From CAYNND01 sp964398775 (GTDB lineage Bacteria > Patescibacteriota > Minisyncoccia > Phycocordibacterales > UBA2100), in the NCBI GenBank assembly GCA_964398775.1, contig CAYNND010000006.1:5869-69868 (forward strand): 64,000 nt of DNA, read 5' to 3'. Shown in pieces: positions 1 to 8,343 of the stretch. The position numbers and the translations under genes were made by a program. The notes beneath the pieces were generated by a model. The model worked only from the letters and a program-made list of their open reading frames with translations, was not told where the DNA came from and did not search any database. Position 1 is the first letter of the stretch; each line of letters begins with the position of its first letter.

Positions 1-1902
1 CCTGGAGCCCCAGATGATAAAAAAAAGGAAAAAGATATTTTAAAAACTACAACGGCAGCAGCTGCTCCACCCGCTCCAGCTGCAAAACCTGAACAACCAA
101 AGATAGATAAAACTGGAACAGGGGTTGCCCCAGCACCACAGCAACCTCCAAGAGATATCACGAGAACAACCACTGCGGTATCTGCGCAGTCAGTGCAGCA
201 GCCAGCTCAACAAACCCCAAGAGATGTCACAAGAACAACCACAGATACAGCAGCTCCATTTGTTGCTTCAAATCAGCAAGGTCCTGCTGCTCAAACACCG
301 TCAGCGCAAACCCCATCTGCACCAGCTGCACAACAGGCTCCAGTACAGCAGCCATATCAAACAGGAAACCAGCAGCAACAGCCAACCGGAGTTCAAACAG
401 GGAGGCAGCAGCGTGATTATGCTTCACCACAGCGCGACTATAGCTCAGCACCTCGAGTGGCACAGGCGACCCCACAACGTGAATCATGGCTCAGTTCGTG
501 GCTTTCCCCTCGACAAGAGTCACAAGCGCCACAACAAGCTCCCGTTGTAATCAACAACAATAATGCGCAGCCATGGTTCATAGCAGAAATGAAGCGCATG
601 GAGGATGCGCGACTTAAAGCTGAGCTCGAAAAGAAGCAGATTGCTGATACCCTAAAACGAGAAGCAGAGGCAAAACAAAAAGCTGAAAAAGAAAAAAAGC
701 TCGCGAAGAATACATCTGCCACTAAGTTATCAAAAACGCAGAAGAATACTGAAGAGTCAGTGTCAGATATTGACCCGCAAACAACATTTCTAAAGGCGCT
801 TATGGATGCCCCGTCTCTTGAGGAGGTGGCAAAGCAGTACGAAGAGGAACAACAAAAAGAACGGGAAGCGTATGCAAAGGAGCAAACAAAGACGACAACG
901 ATTGCGCAGCGCCCTGCACCGACGCAGCCGTCAGCTGAAGTGAAAGAAACGAAAGTGGTAATTGAGGAAAAGATTGAGCAAAGGCAGCGTGTTGCACAGC
1001 AGACACAGCGGCGTGTTCAGCCAACGTACTCGGACATTGCGCCATTTACGCAAGACGCTCAAAATGCAAAAGGTGAAAATAATGTACCACAGAAAAGTAG
1101 CCTCGTAAGCATGCTTGACCAAGAGGCAATCAAGAAAGGTATACCTGCGCCTCGTATTCAGGAGATTCCACTCCCTGAGAAAATTGCGTTTACTCGAACG
1201 TCATACACAGTCGTTGTCCCGACCATACGTCAGACCATCAAGACAATTATGCGTGCATATGAGAAAGGTGAACTGAGTCAGCTTGAGCGAGACAGGCATG
1301 CGACACAACTTGTTGCCCTCTCAGAGCAATTGGCGGGTTCGGCGTACGGAGCTGACTTCGACACTACACAGGTTCTCAATGACGCAGCACGTGCGACAGA
1401 GTTGACAGCTTTCATGATTGCTGAGCATGCAGATAATAAAGCAATCAGTGATTCTTTGTATGGCGTCTTTGCGACACTCACTCCACTTACAAAATCAGAA
1501 CCTGTCGCGCTCACTCCTCCAACTGGTTCTCTGAAAGAATGGTCTGAACAACACTTCGCGCTCATTAAGTACAAGATTGAAACTGCGATGGAGGATACAC
1601 AGAGCGAAAAAGCAAAAGAACTGTATAGTAAAGCGCTGAGTTTGGTGAAGTCTGCAGAATTGTATAAAGATAGTGATCAGCAATACTGGAACTCTTCAGC
1701 AGACATAAAAGAAGCCGTTCGAACATTGAGTCTTGCAACAGCTCTTGATAGGGCAAGTAAGGAACCAGCAACACTCGAAGATACTCAAACACAAGAGCAG
1801 AAATCAGCAGTACAAAAAGCAAAAACGCGAGAAGCACTCCTGAAAGATAAGGGACAAGAAAAGGGTATATGGGGCTCTTTCCTCAATATGCTAGGGCTGT
1901 AG
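1..1902 (+). CDS. Pro/Gln/Thr-rich coiled-coil protein, 5' end outside window
   Basis: The reading frame is open from base 1, so the true start lies upstream; 633 codons are visible. The first ~190 residues are low-complexity Pro/Ala/Gln/Thr, including a twice-repeated unit PRD(I/V)TRTTT at about 151-180 and 217-246. A charged Lys/Glu coiled-coil stretch follows (about 590-710), then another Gln/Glu-rich linker. The last ~260 residues look like a folded helical domain. No membrane segment is visible in the part shown. I do not recognise the family. A scaffold or surface-associated protein whose N-terminal part is missing is possible. It ends 48 bases before a hairpin terminator. Confidence 0.8.
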   Translation, partial: PGAPDDKKKEKDILKTTTAAAAPPAPAAKPEQPKIDKTGTGVAPAPQQPPRDITRTTTAVSAQSVQQPAQQTPRDVTRTTTDTAAPFVASNQQGPAAQTPSAQTPSAPAAQQAPVQQPYQTGNQQQQPTGVQTGRQQRDYASPQRDYSSAPRVAQATPQRESWLSSWLSPRQESQAPQQAPVVINNNNAQPWFIAEMKRMEDARLKAELEKKQIADTLKREAEAKQKAEKEKKLAKNTSATKLSKTQKNTEESVSDIDPQTTFLKALMDAPSLEEVAKQYEEEQQKEREAYAKEQTKTTTIAQRPAPTQPSAEVKETKVVIEEKIEQRQRVAQQTQRRVQPTYSDIAPFTQDAQNAKGENNVPQKSSLVSMLDQEAIKKGIPAPRIQEIPLPEKIAFTRTSYTVVVPTIRQTIKTIMRAYEKGELSQLERDRHATQLVALSEQLAGSAYGADFDTTQVLNDAARATELTAFMIAEHADNKAISDSLYGVFATLTPLTKSEPVALTPPTGSLKEWSEQHFALIKYKIETAMEDTQSEKAKELYSKALSLVKSAELYKDSDQQYWNSSADIKEAVRTLSLATALDRASKEPATLEDTQTQEQKSAVQKAKTREALLKDKGQEKGIWGSFLNMLGL

Positions 1903-1950
1903 AAGCTTTACTCGCAGTATCATCTATACTGACAAGCAACTCTGACTAAC

Positions 1951-1975
1951 ACAAAACGCCCAAAGGGCGTTTTGT
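1951..1975. terminator. Bidirectional hairpin terminator
   Basis: An inverted repeat (ACAAAACGCCC, loop AAA, GGGCGTTTTGT) lies between the plus-strand gene ending at 1902 and the minus-strand tRNA-His. The T-rich flanks on both strands let it end transcription from either side. Confidence 0.75.
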
Positions 1976-1977
1976 TC

Positions 1978-2053
1978 TGGGGTGGCCATCGGGAATCGAA
2001 CCCGAATTAAAGGCTCCACAAGCCTCTGTGTTAACCGTTACACCATGGCCACC
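1978..2053 (-). tRNA. tRNA-His (GTG)
   Basis: The cloverleaf folds on the minus strand. The 7-bp acceptor stem GTGGCCA/TGGCCAC is preceded by an encoded extra G at position -1 that pairs with C73, the hallmark of tRNA-His. The anticodon loop TTGTGGA carries GTG, the T loop reads TTCGATT, and the 3' CCA is encoded in the DNA. The hairpin terminator follows directly. Confidence 0.96.
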
Positions 2054-2116
2054 AATGCGTGGATTTATAGCATTTTTTGCTACAAGTTACAATTTTTACA
2101 AAGTAACATCAAATGC

Positions 2117-2144
2117 TTGACTTTTTAGATGAGATTTTTATTAT
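2117..2144 (+). promoter_or_regulatory. Promoter of the small membrane protein-hsp20 unit
   Basis: TTGACT (2117-2122) and TATTAT (2139-2144) are separated by 16 bases, close to sigma-70 consensus. The expected start is near 2151. The roughly 67-base leader contains two small hairpins, GGAAG/CTTCC at 2151-2169 and TGAGG-GAAA-CCTCA at 2174-2187, ahead of the first gene. Confidence 0.65.
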
Positions 2145-2217
2145 ATTTTCGGAAGGGTATGTCTTCCAGGCATGAGGGAAACCTCAGATGATTATTTAGT
2201 AATATGTAATTATCGCT

Positions 2218-2607
2218 ATGGAATTGTATTCACAGGCAGTATCATTTATTGGTTTGCACGAAAAGAAGCTCCTATGGAGTATTGTAGCGTGCAGTGTACT
2301 CATAAATATCTATATGGGTTTGTACGTATGGCGCACCTCGGAGCCACATCCTGCATACATGGCTCCACCTGAACGTATGGCACCACGAGAAGAGCGATTG
2401 AATGCTCCGTATGGGTATCGAACAGAAGTACGCACTGTTTACGACGGTGCCAATGCTCGCACATACACTGATTCAGTACCACTTACAGAAGCAGAAATAC
2501 TGAACATGCGGGGGCGCATGCTTGAGCGTGACCGAATATTGCATGAGCATTTTAGAAAGCAGGAACAGTTATTCCAAGACTTGTGGAATTCATTTCCACG
2601 ATGGTAA
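2218..2607 (+). CDS. Small single-pass membrane protein upstream of hsp20
   Basis: 129 residues. A hydrophobic segment at about 18-40 (LLWSIVACSVLINIYMGLYV) forms one membrane span. A Pro/Arg-rich linker and a charged, probably helical C-terminus (about 85-129) follow. It lies 11 bases before the Hsp20 gene and shares its promoter, so the two are likely co-expressed under stress. No Shine-Dalgarno is evident. I do not recognise the family; the job is unknown, perhaps a membrane partner or sensor linked to the small heat-shock protein. Confidence 0.7.
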   Translation: MELYSQAVSFIGLHEKKLLWSIVACSVLINIYMGLYVWRTSEPHPAYMAPPERMAPREERLNAPYGYRTEVRTVYDGANARTYTDSVPLTEAEILNMRGRMLERDRILHEHFRKQEQLFQDLWNSFPRW

Positions 2608-2618
2608 TAAGATAAAAC

Positions 2619-3068
2619 ATGAATAATACACCAACACACCGTGAACATAATCGTTCAATTTTCGACTCATTTTTTGACGATACGTTCTTTGAGCCAATGT
2701 TTACTGTCAGGCCGTTGCAAACAATGCAGCGCATGCACACGTTCCCAAAGATTGACGTAGAGGAGCATGATCATGAATACGTAATAAAAGCGAACATCCC
2801 GGGTATTGAGCCAAAAGATGTTCACATTGAGGCAACCGAAGATGGTCTCTATATCTCAGGAACCTACTCGCGCGAGGAACGCAAAGAAGAAAAAGGCAAG
2901 CTGTCTCACTATGAACGGGAATCCGGCTCATTTGCGCGACATATACCACTTGGTGCTGCTCTTAACAGCGATGGTATACGTGCACAGGCGAAGCATGGAG
3001 TCTATACAATCACAGTACCCAAGGCACAACATTCAAAAAAGAAAAAGATCGAGATTGAAACAGAATAA
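2619..3068 (+). CDS. Small heat-shock protein, Hsp20/alpha-crystallin family
   Basis: 149 residues with the usual layout: a disordered, Phe-rich N-terminus (~1-40), the alpha-crystallin domain (~42-135) with KIDVEEHDHEYVIKANIPG and the G-x-L-like motif region GVYTITVPKA near the end, and a short Lys-rich tail. Such proteins act as ATP-independent holdases that bind unfolding proteins in the cytoplasm. It is the second gene of the unit starting at 2151 and is followed by a convergent minus-strand gene 8 bases away. Confidence 0.95.
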   Translation: MNNTPTHREHNRSIFDSFFDDTFFEPMFTVRPLQTMQRMHTFPKIDVEEHDHEYVIKANIPGIEPKDVHIEATEDGLYISGTYSREERKEEKGKLSHYERESGSFARHIPLGAALNSDGIRAQAKHGVYTITVPKAQHSKKKKIEIETE

Positions 3069-3076
3069 CTAGCACT

Positions 3077-3454
3077 TTACTGCAATGCACGCCGTGTCAT
3101 CGCGACATCGGCGTGCATTTGTTGTGTGAGTGTTTCGGCATCTTTAAATGTTGCGATATCACGGATAAATGCGACGTGTGTGCATGCAATGGGGGTGTTG
3201 TGTGGAGTAGGAGAAAGGTCTGTGACGTCGAGCAAATACACTTCGAGCTGTTCGGTCGTTATACCAAAGGTAATTGGAGGGCCGAAGTAGAGTGCTGCGG
3301 AATAGGTCGCTCCTTGCAATGTTACGCGCGCAGCATAAATACCTCTTTTTTCGTTGAGTAGTGCATCAGGAATCTCCATATTAATAGTTGGAAATCCAAG
3401 CGTTTTTCCTCTACCAAAGCCAGGTTTCGTAGTTGTGTTATAGGTAATCATCAT
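3077..3454 (-). CDS. Stand-alone riboflavin kinase domain
   Basis: 125 residues equivalent to the C-terminal riboflavin kinase half of RibF. The sequence contains the nucleotide/flavin loop GFGRGKTLGFPTINME, then GIYAARV and the strand LEVYLLDV. The family phosphorylates riboflavin to FMN. The N-terminal FAD synthetase half is absent here. The ATG (or the next ATG at 3451) overlaps the end of the upstream transporter gene by 17 bases, so translation is probably coupled. Salvage of external riboflavin would fit a host-dependent cell, but the neighbouring transporter's substrate is not shown by the sequence. Confidence 0.85.
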   Translation of the reverse strand: MMITYNTTTKPGFGRGKTLGFPTINMEIPDALLNEKRGIYAARVTLQGATYSAALYFGPPITFGITTEQLEVYLLDVTDLSPTPHNTPIACTHVAFIRDIATFKDAETLTQQMHADVAMTRRALQ

Positions 3455-4361
3455 GCGCAGTGTTGCTGACTTGTATCATGGCGTACAGGAGCACGATGGC
3501 TGCAATGTACTGAGTGAAGTGCAGTACTGAGTCATATAATACTACATCAATAATCACAGCGATAAGCGGGAATGCGAGTTCAAGAATCGTAGCAACGCGC
3601 ACTGGAGTTTTCTCAAGTCCTTTGTAGTACAAAAAGAGTGCAACCATACCTGTAGAAAGCGCAATTGTGAGCAGAATGACGATATCCATACCTGTAACCG
3701 AGGCGAGTGATGAGACATGACCCATTCCTACAATAAAAAATGGCGCAAAGAGGGCAGTGGCGATAAAACGAAGCGCAGTTGCGTTGACGGCTCCATGCAT
3801 GAGGGTCAGTCTGCGAGAAAACGCTGTGCTACTACCCCAGAGCAGCGCCGCACCAAGTGCAAATAATGCCGCAATCATTGTCCCGTCACCAGTGTTTAGA
3901 TTTACAATGCCGAGTGGGAATGTGACAAAAAATGCTGCAATAAGTGCCAGTGCTGCCCATGGCATAAAGTGCTTCGGCAGTGTTTCTTTAAGCACAATCC
4001 ATCCAAAAAGTATTGCAAACAGAGGCTGGAGTTTCTGAAGAAGAAAGACTACGGAGAAAGGTATGAACTGTGTCGCGAGCAGTGCTTGCGTAAAGAACAA
4101 TGTTCCCAAGATGCCCGAGAAGAGTGCTACACCCGCGATTAAGACAAGAGAAGTGCGGTCTAGATGTATTTTTCTTAAGCTGTTCCAGCAGAATAGTGCA
4201 ATGAGGAGTGCGCCTATCCAATGTTCAATTGAGATTATGGTTATAGCAGGGAGGTGATAGAGGCTGCGGCGGAGTATTCCATCAAGCGCCCAGAGCGCGG
4301 CGGCTGAAAGTATGAGTAGTGAGGAGTGGGAAATAAATGCGCCCCGTGTGTGAGATATCAT
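3438..4361 (-). CDS. DMT-superfamily (EamA) transporter
   Basis: 307 residues forming about ten hydrophobic helices arranged as two EamA repeats (~10-145 and ~160-300), typical of drug/metabolite exporters and importers of the inner membrane. The substrate cannot be read from sequence. The overlap with the riboflavin kinase gene makes a flavin, vitamin or nucleoside-like substrate a weak guess only. The start is supported by a promoter whose -10 ends 6 bases before the ATG. Confidence 0.88.
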   Translation of the reverse strand: MISHTRGAFISHSSLLILSAAALWALDGILRRSLYHLPAITIISIEHWIGALLIALFCWNSLRKIHLDRTSLVLIAGVALFSGILGTLFFTQALLATQFIPFSVVFLLQKLQPLFAILFGWIVLKETLPKHFMPWAALALIAAFFVTFPLGIVNLNTGDGTMIAALFALGAALLWGSSTAFSRRLTLMHGAVNATALRFIATALFAPFFIVGMGHVSSLASVTGMDIVILLTIALSTGMVALFLYYKGLEKTPVRVATILELAFPLIAVIIDVVLYDSVLHFTQYIAAIVLLYAMIQVSNTAHDDYL

Positions 4362-4367
4362 CGCGTA

Positions 4368-4395
4368 ATTGTAGCTTGCGCATGCGTGTATACAA
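4368..4395 (-). promoter_or_regulatory. Promoter giving a predicted leaderless EamA transcript
   Basis: On the minus strand TTGTAT (4395-4390) and TACAAT (4373-4368) are spaced by 16 bases. The -10 ends 6 bases before the ATG at 4361, so transcription should begin at or next to the start codon. It lies against the 3' end of the neighbouring gene, which stops at 4397. Confidence 0.65.
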
Positions 4396-4396
4396 G

Positions 4397-6382
4397 CTAT
4401 TTCTGTGGTGGGATACTTCGCGCGTCAAGTTCATACATGTAAGTCCCATCAGTTAGGAGTGTTGCATGCGGGTCGACAATAACAGGGATACCGGCCTCTC
4501 GAGCCATAATTGCGAGATGTGACAATGTGCTGCCTGTCGTCGCGATAATACCTGTGATAGACGGAAAGTATTGGACAAGGTCAGGCGAAAGAGCTGTTGT
4601 GAAGAGAATGTACTCTTTCTTTTGAGCAGGAGCTTGTCTTAGGTATGTTTCATCAACTACCAAACCGCGAGCATACCCATGCGCAATGATGCGGACCGTA
4701 GTGTCTGATCCAAGTGGCACAGTGCTCAGTGTGAGTGACGGCACGATAGGTAGGGATTGTTCTCTGTATATCAGTCGCTCTCGCAGTAGTGATTCAATCG
4801 CAGCACCATTCTCCAATTCTTCAAAGAGCATGTATGGCGCAAGCTCATGTGGAATCGAACAAGTATCTGCGATGTGCTCAGCGAAATGACGTGTGTGATG
4901 CGCACACCATGCGCTCCCACAGCGCGCTTCTTCTCGGAGTGTCAGGAGTGCAGCGAGATTTTTTGCGAGCTCTCGCGCAGTGTGGTCGGTATGTGCATGG
5001 ACTGGAGCAAAATGTCTCTCATTTCGTTCTGCGTGCATAAATGTACTGAGGTCTTCGATTGCAAGTGAATTACCTTGTGGGTACCGAGCGCGAAGTGCAT
5101 ATGGTGCCTGAGGAATTTCGGCAACACAGAGTGGAATCGATGTCTCTTTTCCTTTGAGATGAGCTTTTAGTTTTGATTCGGCGACAAATGCTAATATATT
5201 TATTGTAAAAACAACTTGGTACACCTCATGCAGGAGTGCAGTAAGTTCTTGCCAAGAATGTATCTCTGCTGCTTCGCAGCGAGAGAGTGCCGATGCGAGC
5301 ATGTCGCTCTGTATGGTAAACGCTTCTGCACCGGTATCAATACGAGCAAATGCAGCACTATTTGTATAGGTACTCCAAAACCCACGCAGCGATGCGACAT
5401 GTGGCGTCAAATTCGAACTTCCAAAGTACGAATGAGAAGGGAAAAAACTCCGCAACTCAGCTTCTTTATCAGTATATAGATATACACCAACGCAGGTAAA
5501 AGGTTCTTTCATGCTGATCTGTACGCCCTGCTGTTTATACGCAGCTTGGATGGGACCACGTTCGCTGTACAAATACGAGAGGAGTGAGTATGTAAGTGGT
5601 ACAGGGTGAGGGTATGTTTCTGCAGGACCTGAGCGCTCAAGGTATATACGCTCGCCGCGCTCTTTTTCAAGTTTCACATACAAGTCATGTAACGCTGCTG
5701 AGACGGTAGTGATGGGGCGTGTCTGTACGATATGTACGCGGACTCCGTCGTACACCCACTCAATATCTTGTGGGCACGCATATGTCGCTTCGAGAGAGAA
5801 ACCAGTCGACACAATGGAGTGCATCCACGAAAATGGCAATTGCTTTGTGTTGTTTCGGTGGAAGGTACATTCAGAACTATCAGTACCTGAGACAACATGT
5901 GGTGTCGCACCTTTTGACCATGCCATCATGCTCATCAAGCCGCCGCGTGGGTCGCGAGTGAATAAGACACCTGTGTAGTGCGGAGTAATATAAGGTTGTA
6001 TGAGGAGAGAAAACGAGGTGAATCCAGCAAGTTTTTCCTGTGCATCTGTAAGGACTGTCGTAAGCGCTTGCGCGATATCTGCAGGTGTCTGTGCAACAGC
6101 GCTTGTGAACTGCCCTGCATGCGCGTGCTCTGCGCCATCTTCATGCAAGCCACTTGAGCGTATAATACAGGGTGTGTGAATAGATTGGAGTAATGCCTCT
6201 GAGAGTTGAGTGATGCCAGTAGCAATTGATGGTTCGCAGAGCGCAACAAGGTTGCATGCGCTGACGCCAAATACGGGGAGGCCCATACCACTTTTCATGA
6301 GTGGCAAGAGTCGTGTTGTTTTTGGTCCAAAATCCTGTGGGTGCGTTTGGATTGCTGCAGCGTCTTCTATGAGTGGATTCAT
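4397..6382 (-). CDS. PEP-synthase/rifampin-phosphotransferase-like protein
   Basis: 661 residues from the ATG at 6382 (a TTG 18 bases upstream overlaps the previous gene). The N-terminal PPDK-type ATP-binding domain (~1-230) has IRSSGLHEDGAEHAHAGQF and PQDIEWVYDGVRVHIVQTRP. A long helical middle (~235-560) follows. The C-terminal swivelling phosphohistidine domain has TTGSTLSHLAIMAREAGIP, with the catalytic His near residue 622. The PEP/pyruvate-binding barrel of true PEP synthase is missing. The order ATP domain-middle-His domain matches rifampin phosphotransferase-like enzymes, which phosphorylate a small molecule bound by the middle part. The substrate here is unknown. It lies 4 bases behind the membrane protein gene, so they form one unit. 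Confidence 0.8.
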   Translation of the reverse strand: MNPLIEDAAAIQTHPQDFGPKTTRLLPLMKSGMGLPVFGVSACNLVALCEPSIATGITQLSEALLQSIHTPCIIRSSGLHEDGAEHAHAGQFTSAVAQTPADIAQALTTVLTDAQEKLAGFTSFSLLIQPYITPHYTGVLFTRDPRGGLMSMMAWSKGATPHVVSGTDSSECTFHRNNTKQLPFSWMHSIVSTGFSLEATYACPQDIEWVYDGVRVHIVQTRPITTVSAALHDLYVKLEKERGERIYLERSGPAETYPHPVPLTYSLLSYLYSERGPIQAAYKQQGVQISMKEPFTCVGVYLYTDKEAELRSFFPSHSYFGSSNLTPHVASLRGFWSTYTNSAAFARIDTGAEAFTIQSDMLASALSRCEAAEIHSWQELTALLHEVYQVVFTINILAFVAESKLKAHLKGKETSIPLCVAEIPQAPYALRARYPQGNSLAIEDLSTFMHAERNERHFAPVHAHTDHTARELAKNLAALLTLREEARCGSAWCAHHTRHFAEHIADTCSIPHELAPYMLFEELENGAAIESLLRERLIYREQSLPIVPSLTLSTVPLGSDTTVRIIAHGYARGLVVDETYLRQAPAQKKEYILFTTALSPDLVQYFPSITGIIATTGSTLSHLAIMAREAGIPVIVDPHATLLTDGTYMYELDARSIPPQK

Positions 6383-6386
6383 ATAT

Positions 6387-7529
6387 CTAGAGTGATTCAA
6401 TGTGTGCGATACCGACGACAGGTACTACGGAACCATCAGCACGTTTGACTGTGCCCGAAACAGTACGTCCATGGAGTTCACCAGCATAGCGTGTGCCTGA
6501 ACTGAGTGAGAGTGTAAAAGGTACATCGAGTGAGGTTACCTCCCACGCAGTACTTTTTTCATTGAGTGCATTTCCTTGCACTGTCGCTCTGAAGCCTTTA
6601 TACGCGGCACCATCAATTCGTTTTAGAAGGACCCACTGATGTGAAGTATATGCTGGAACTGGGTTGGTTACATCTGATCTATCGACAACATACGCATTTC
6701 CTTCGGTATCAAAAACTATAAATTGTGTAGCAAGTCCGCGTACATCGTTGAAGCCTTCAAAATACACTTGCTTTGTGTAATCACGTGAGTAGACAGGGGA
6801 GACAAACACATATGCATCGACACTGACACCATTTACTTGTAGCTCGGCGGTCCCGATACTCGCTTCTTTAAAATAGAGTGGTGTATTTTTTTCCAAGAAG
6901 TCACCAGAAAGATTTTTGATACGGGCATCTATGCGCTGCTCTTCTATGACTGCACTGAGGTCGATGCTATAGCGCGCTGACAAGTCTGGAGCTCGAGTTA
7001 CTTCAAGGGTATGCAAGTATCCGACAGGGGCGATGGTGAGTGCATTCGTGGTACCTGCGGTGTACGCGCTATAGGTGCGTGTTCCAGATACAAATGCAGC
7101 GTAGTGATAGAACTCAAAAGAAGCTTCTTTCTCCCGCACATTTAAATCAAACTCAACTGCGAGTGGCTCAGCGGTGTTTTTTCCAATAAGCACAATACGC
7201 AAAGCGCTCATTTCTGGGCGTACCCCTTCTTGCACATGAGGAACACTGACATGTGTTCGTGGTGGTTCTTGTTGTGAAAAGAGAAAAATAGACACGATGC
7301 CACCGATGAGTATCGCTGCAATGCATACTTGCACTATCCAGAAACGAAATGAGTTAGCACGCATATATGTACTCAGTGACAGCCACATACCTGAAAGAAT
7401 CACGCTTATGGCGACAAATGATTGTGTGAGTGTCGAAGTTACTGAAAAAATAATATCAGGAGGGAGTACTGCGTGTGCCGGTGACGGGAGCAGTAGCAGT
7501 ATGAGGAGTACAGAGGCAAATGTGCGCAT
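6387..7529 (-). CDS. Secreted/membrane protein of unknown function
   Basis: 380 residues. The ATG at 7529 gives a clean signal peptide MRTFASVLLILLLLPSPAHA; an upstream in-frame TTG would lie inside the -10 box. Two further hydrophobic helices follow (~25-50 and ~60-80). An extracellular beta-rich region of ~290 residues then ends in SGTVKRADGSVVPVVGIAHI, loosely like the end of lipocalin-type CrtC/AttH domains. That likeness is weak. It is the first gene of a unit with the phosphotransferase-like gene. Confidence 0.75.
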   Translation of the reverse strand: MRTFASVLLILLLLPSPAHAVLPPDIIFSVTSTLTQSFVAISVILSGMWLSLSTYMRANSFRFWIVQVCIAAILIGGIVSIFLFSQQEPPRTHVSVPHVQEGVRPEMSALRIVLIGKNTAEPLAVEFDLNVREKEASFEFYHYAAFVSGTRTYSAYTAGTTNALTIAPVGYLHTLEVTRAPDLSARYSIDLSAVIEEQRIDARIKNLSGDFLEKNTPLYFKEASIGTAELQVNGVSVDAYVFVSPVYSRDYTKQVYFEGFNDVRGLATQFIVFDTEGNAYVVDRSDVTNPVPAYTSHQWVLLKRIDGAAYKGFRATVQGNALNEKSTAWEVTSLDVPFTLSLSSGTRYAGELHGRTVSGTVKRADGSVVPVVGIAHIESL

Positions 7530-7535
7530 ATGCCT

Positions 7536-7541
7536 AGTATA
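7536..7541 (-). promoter_or_regulatory. -10 element, predicted leaderless start of the 7529 gene
   Basis: TATACT on the minus strand ends 6 bases before the ATG at 7529. No good -35 is visible; the region overlaps the spacer after trpA. Confidence 0.5.
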
Positions 7542-7557
7542 CAAGATTTCGCATCGC

Positions 7558-8343
7558 TCACTTCATGCTCTGCACAGCGCGATGTACCTCCTTACTTCTA
7601 TGTGCTTGCACAAGTTTTACAAACACAGAACCCGCGATAGCAATTGGTGCAAAGGCATGCACCGCACGGACATCATCTCGTGTGCTGATTCCGAAACCGA
7701 TACCAATCGGGAGCTGCGTCAGGGCTCGCACAGTACTCAGGTAGTGTTTGACTCCATCAAGTGTTGCCTGTTTTCCGGTCGTTCCTTGTCGGGAGGTGCA
7801 GTATATGAATCCACTTCCAAGAGGGAGTATTTTTTTGAGGCGAGTTTTCGTAACTCCTGGCGAGATTACGGGGATGATGTGTATGTCATGTGCTCGAGCG
7901 GCTGAAACGATGCGAGACCCTTCCTCAGTATCGAGTGGTATATCAGGGATGATGAGTCCTGCAACGTGACTTGCGGCAGCATCTGCCACAAATGCCTCAA
8001 TTCCATATCGAAACACTGAATTGCCATAACACATGATAACGATAGGTGTTCTCGGGTGTCTGTGCCCAAATACATGTGCCATCTCAAAAGCATCAGCTGG
8101 AGCTGGTGCATGCTCGACAGCTATTTGGCATGCAGCAGCAATTGTTGGTCCGTCAGCCATAGGGTCTGAGAAGGGGATCTGCATTTCAAGGATGTCTGCG
8201 CCGCCACGAATCATGTCGTCTGCAATATGTGCAGAAGCATCTATGTCGGGGAAGCCCACTATCATATGTGTCATCAAGAGCTGCCCTTTTTTCTCTGCGA
8301 GGAGTTGCGTGAGGGTATTCATATTAGTATCGAGAAAGTTCAT
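7558..8343 (-). CDS. trpA: Tryptophan synthase alpha subunit
   Basis: 261 residues forming the TIM barrel that cleaves indole-3-glycerol phosphate to indole and glyceraldehyde 3-phosphate. The catalytic Glu and Asp lie in ILEMQIPFSDPMADGPTI, and the phosphate-binding strand region GIGFGIST is present. Last gene of the trp operon. The first ATG (8343) overlaps trpB by 20 bases; a second ATG at 8322, one base after the trpB stop, gives a more usual N-terminus (MNTLTQLL), so either start is possible. Confidence 0.96.
   Translation of the reverse strand: MNFLDTNMNTLTQLLAEKKGQLLMTHMIVGFPDIDASAHIADDMIRGGADILEMQIPFSDPMADGPTIAAACQIAVEHAPAPADAFEMAHVFGHRHPRTPIVIMCYGNSVFRYGIEAFVADAAASHVAGLIIPDIPLDTEEGSRIVSAARAHDIHIIPVISPGVTKTRLKKILPLGSGFIYCTSRQGTTGKQATLDGVKHYLSTVRALTQLPIGIGFGISTRDDVRAVHAFAPIAIAGSVFVKLVQAHRSKEVHRAVQSMK

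Noticed and set aside
125..550. 141-codon Gln/His-rich ORF in the first gene
   Set aside because: Out-of-frame reading of the Pro/Gln repeats; the frame open from base 1 has the consistent protein.
7297..7905. 202-codon plus-strand ORF across the trpA/membrane-protein junction
   Set aside because: Lies opposite two well-supported genes, with no start signals.
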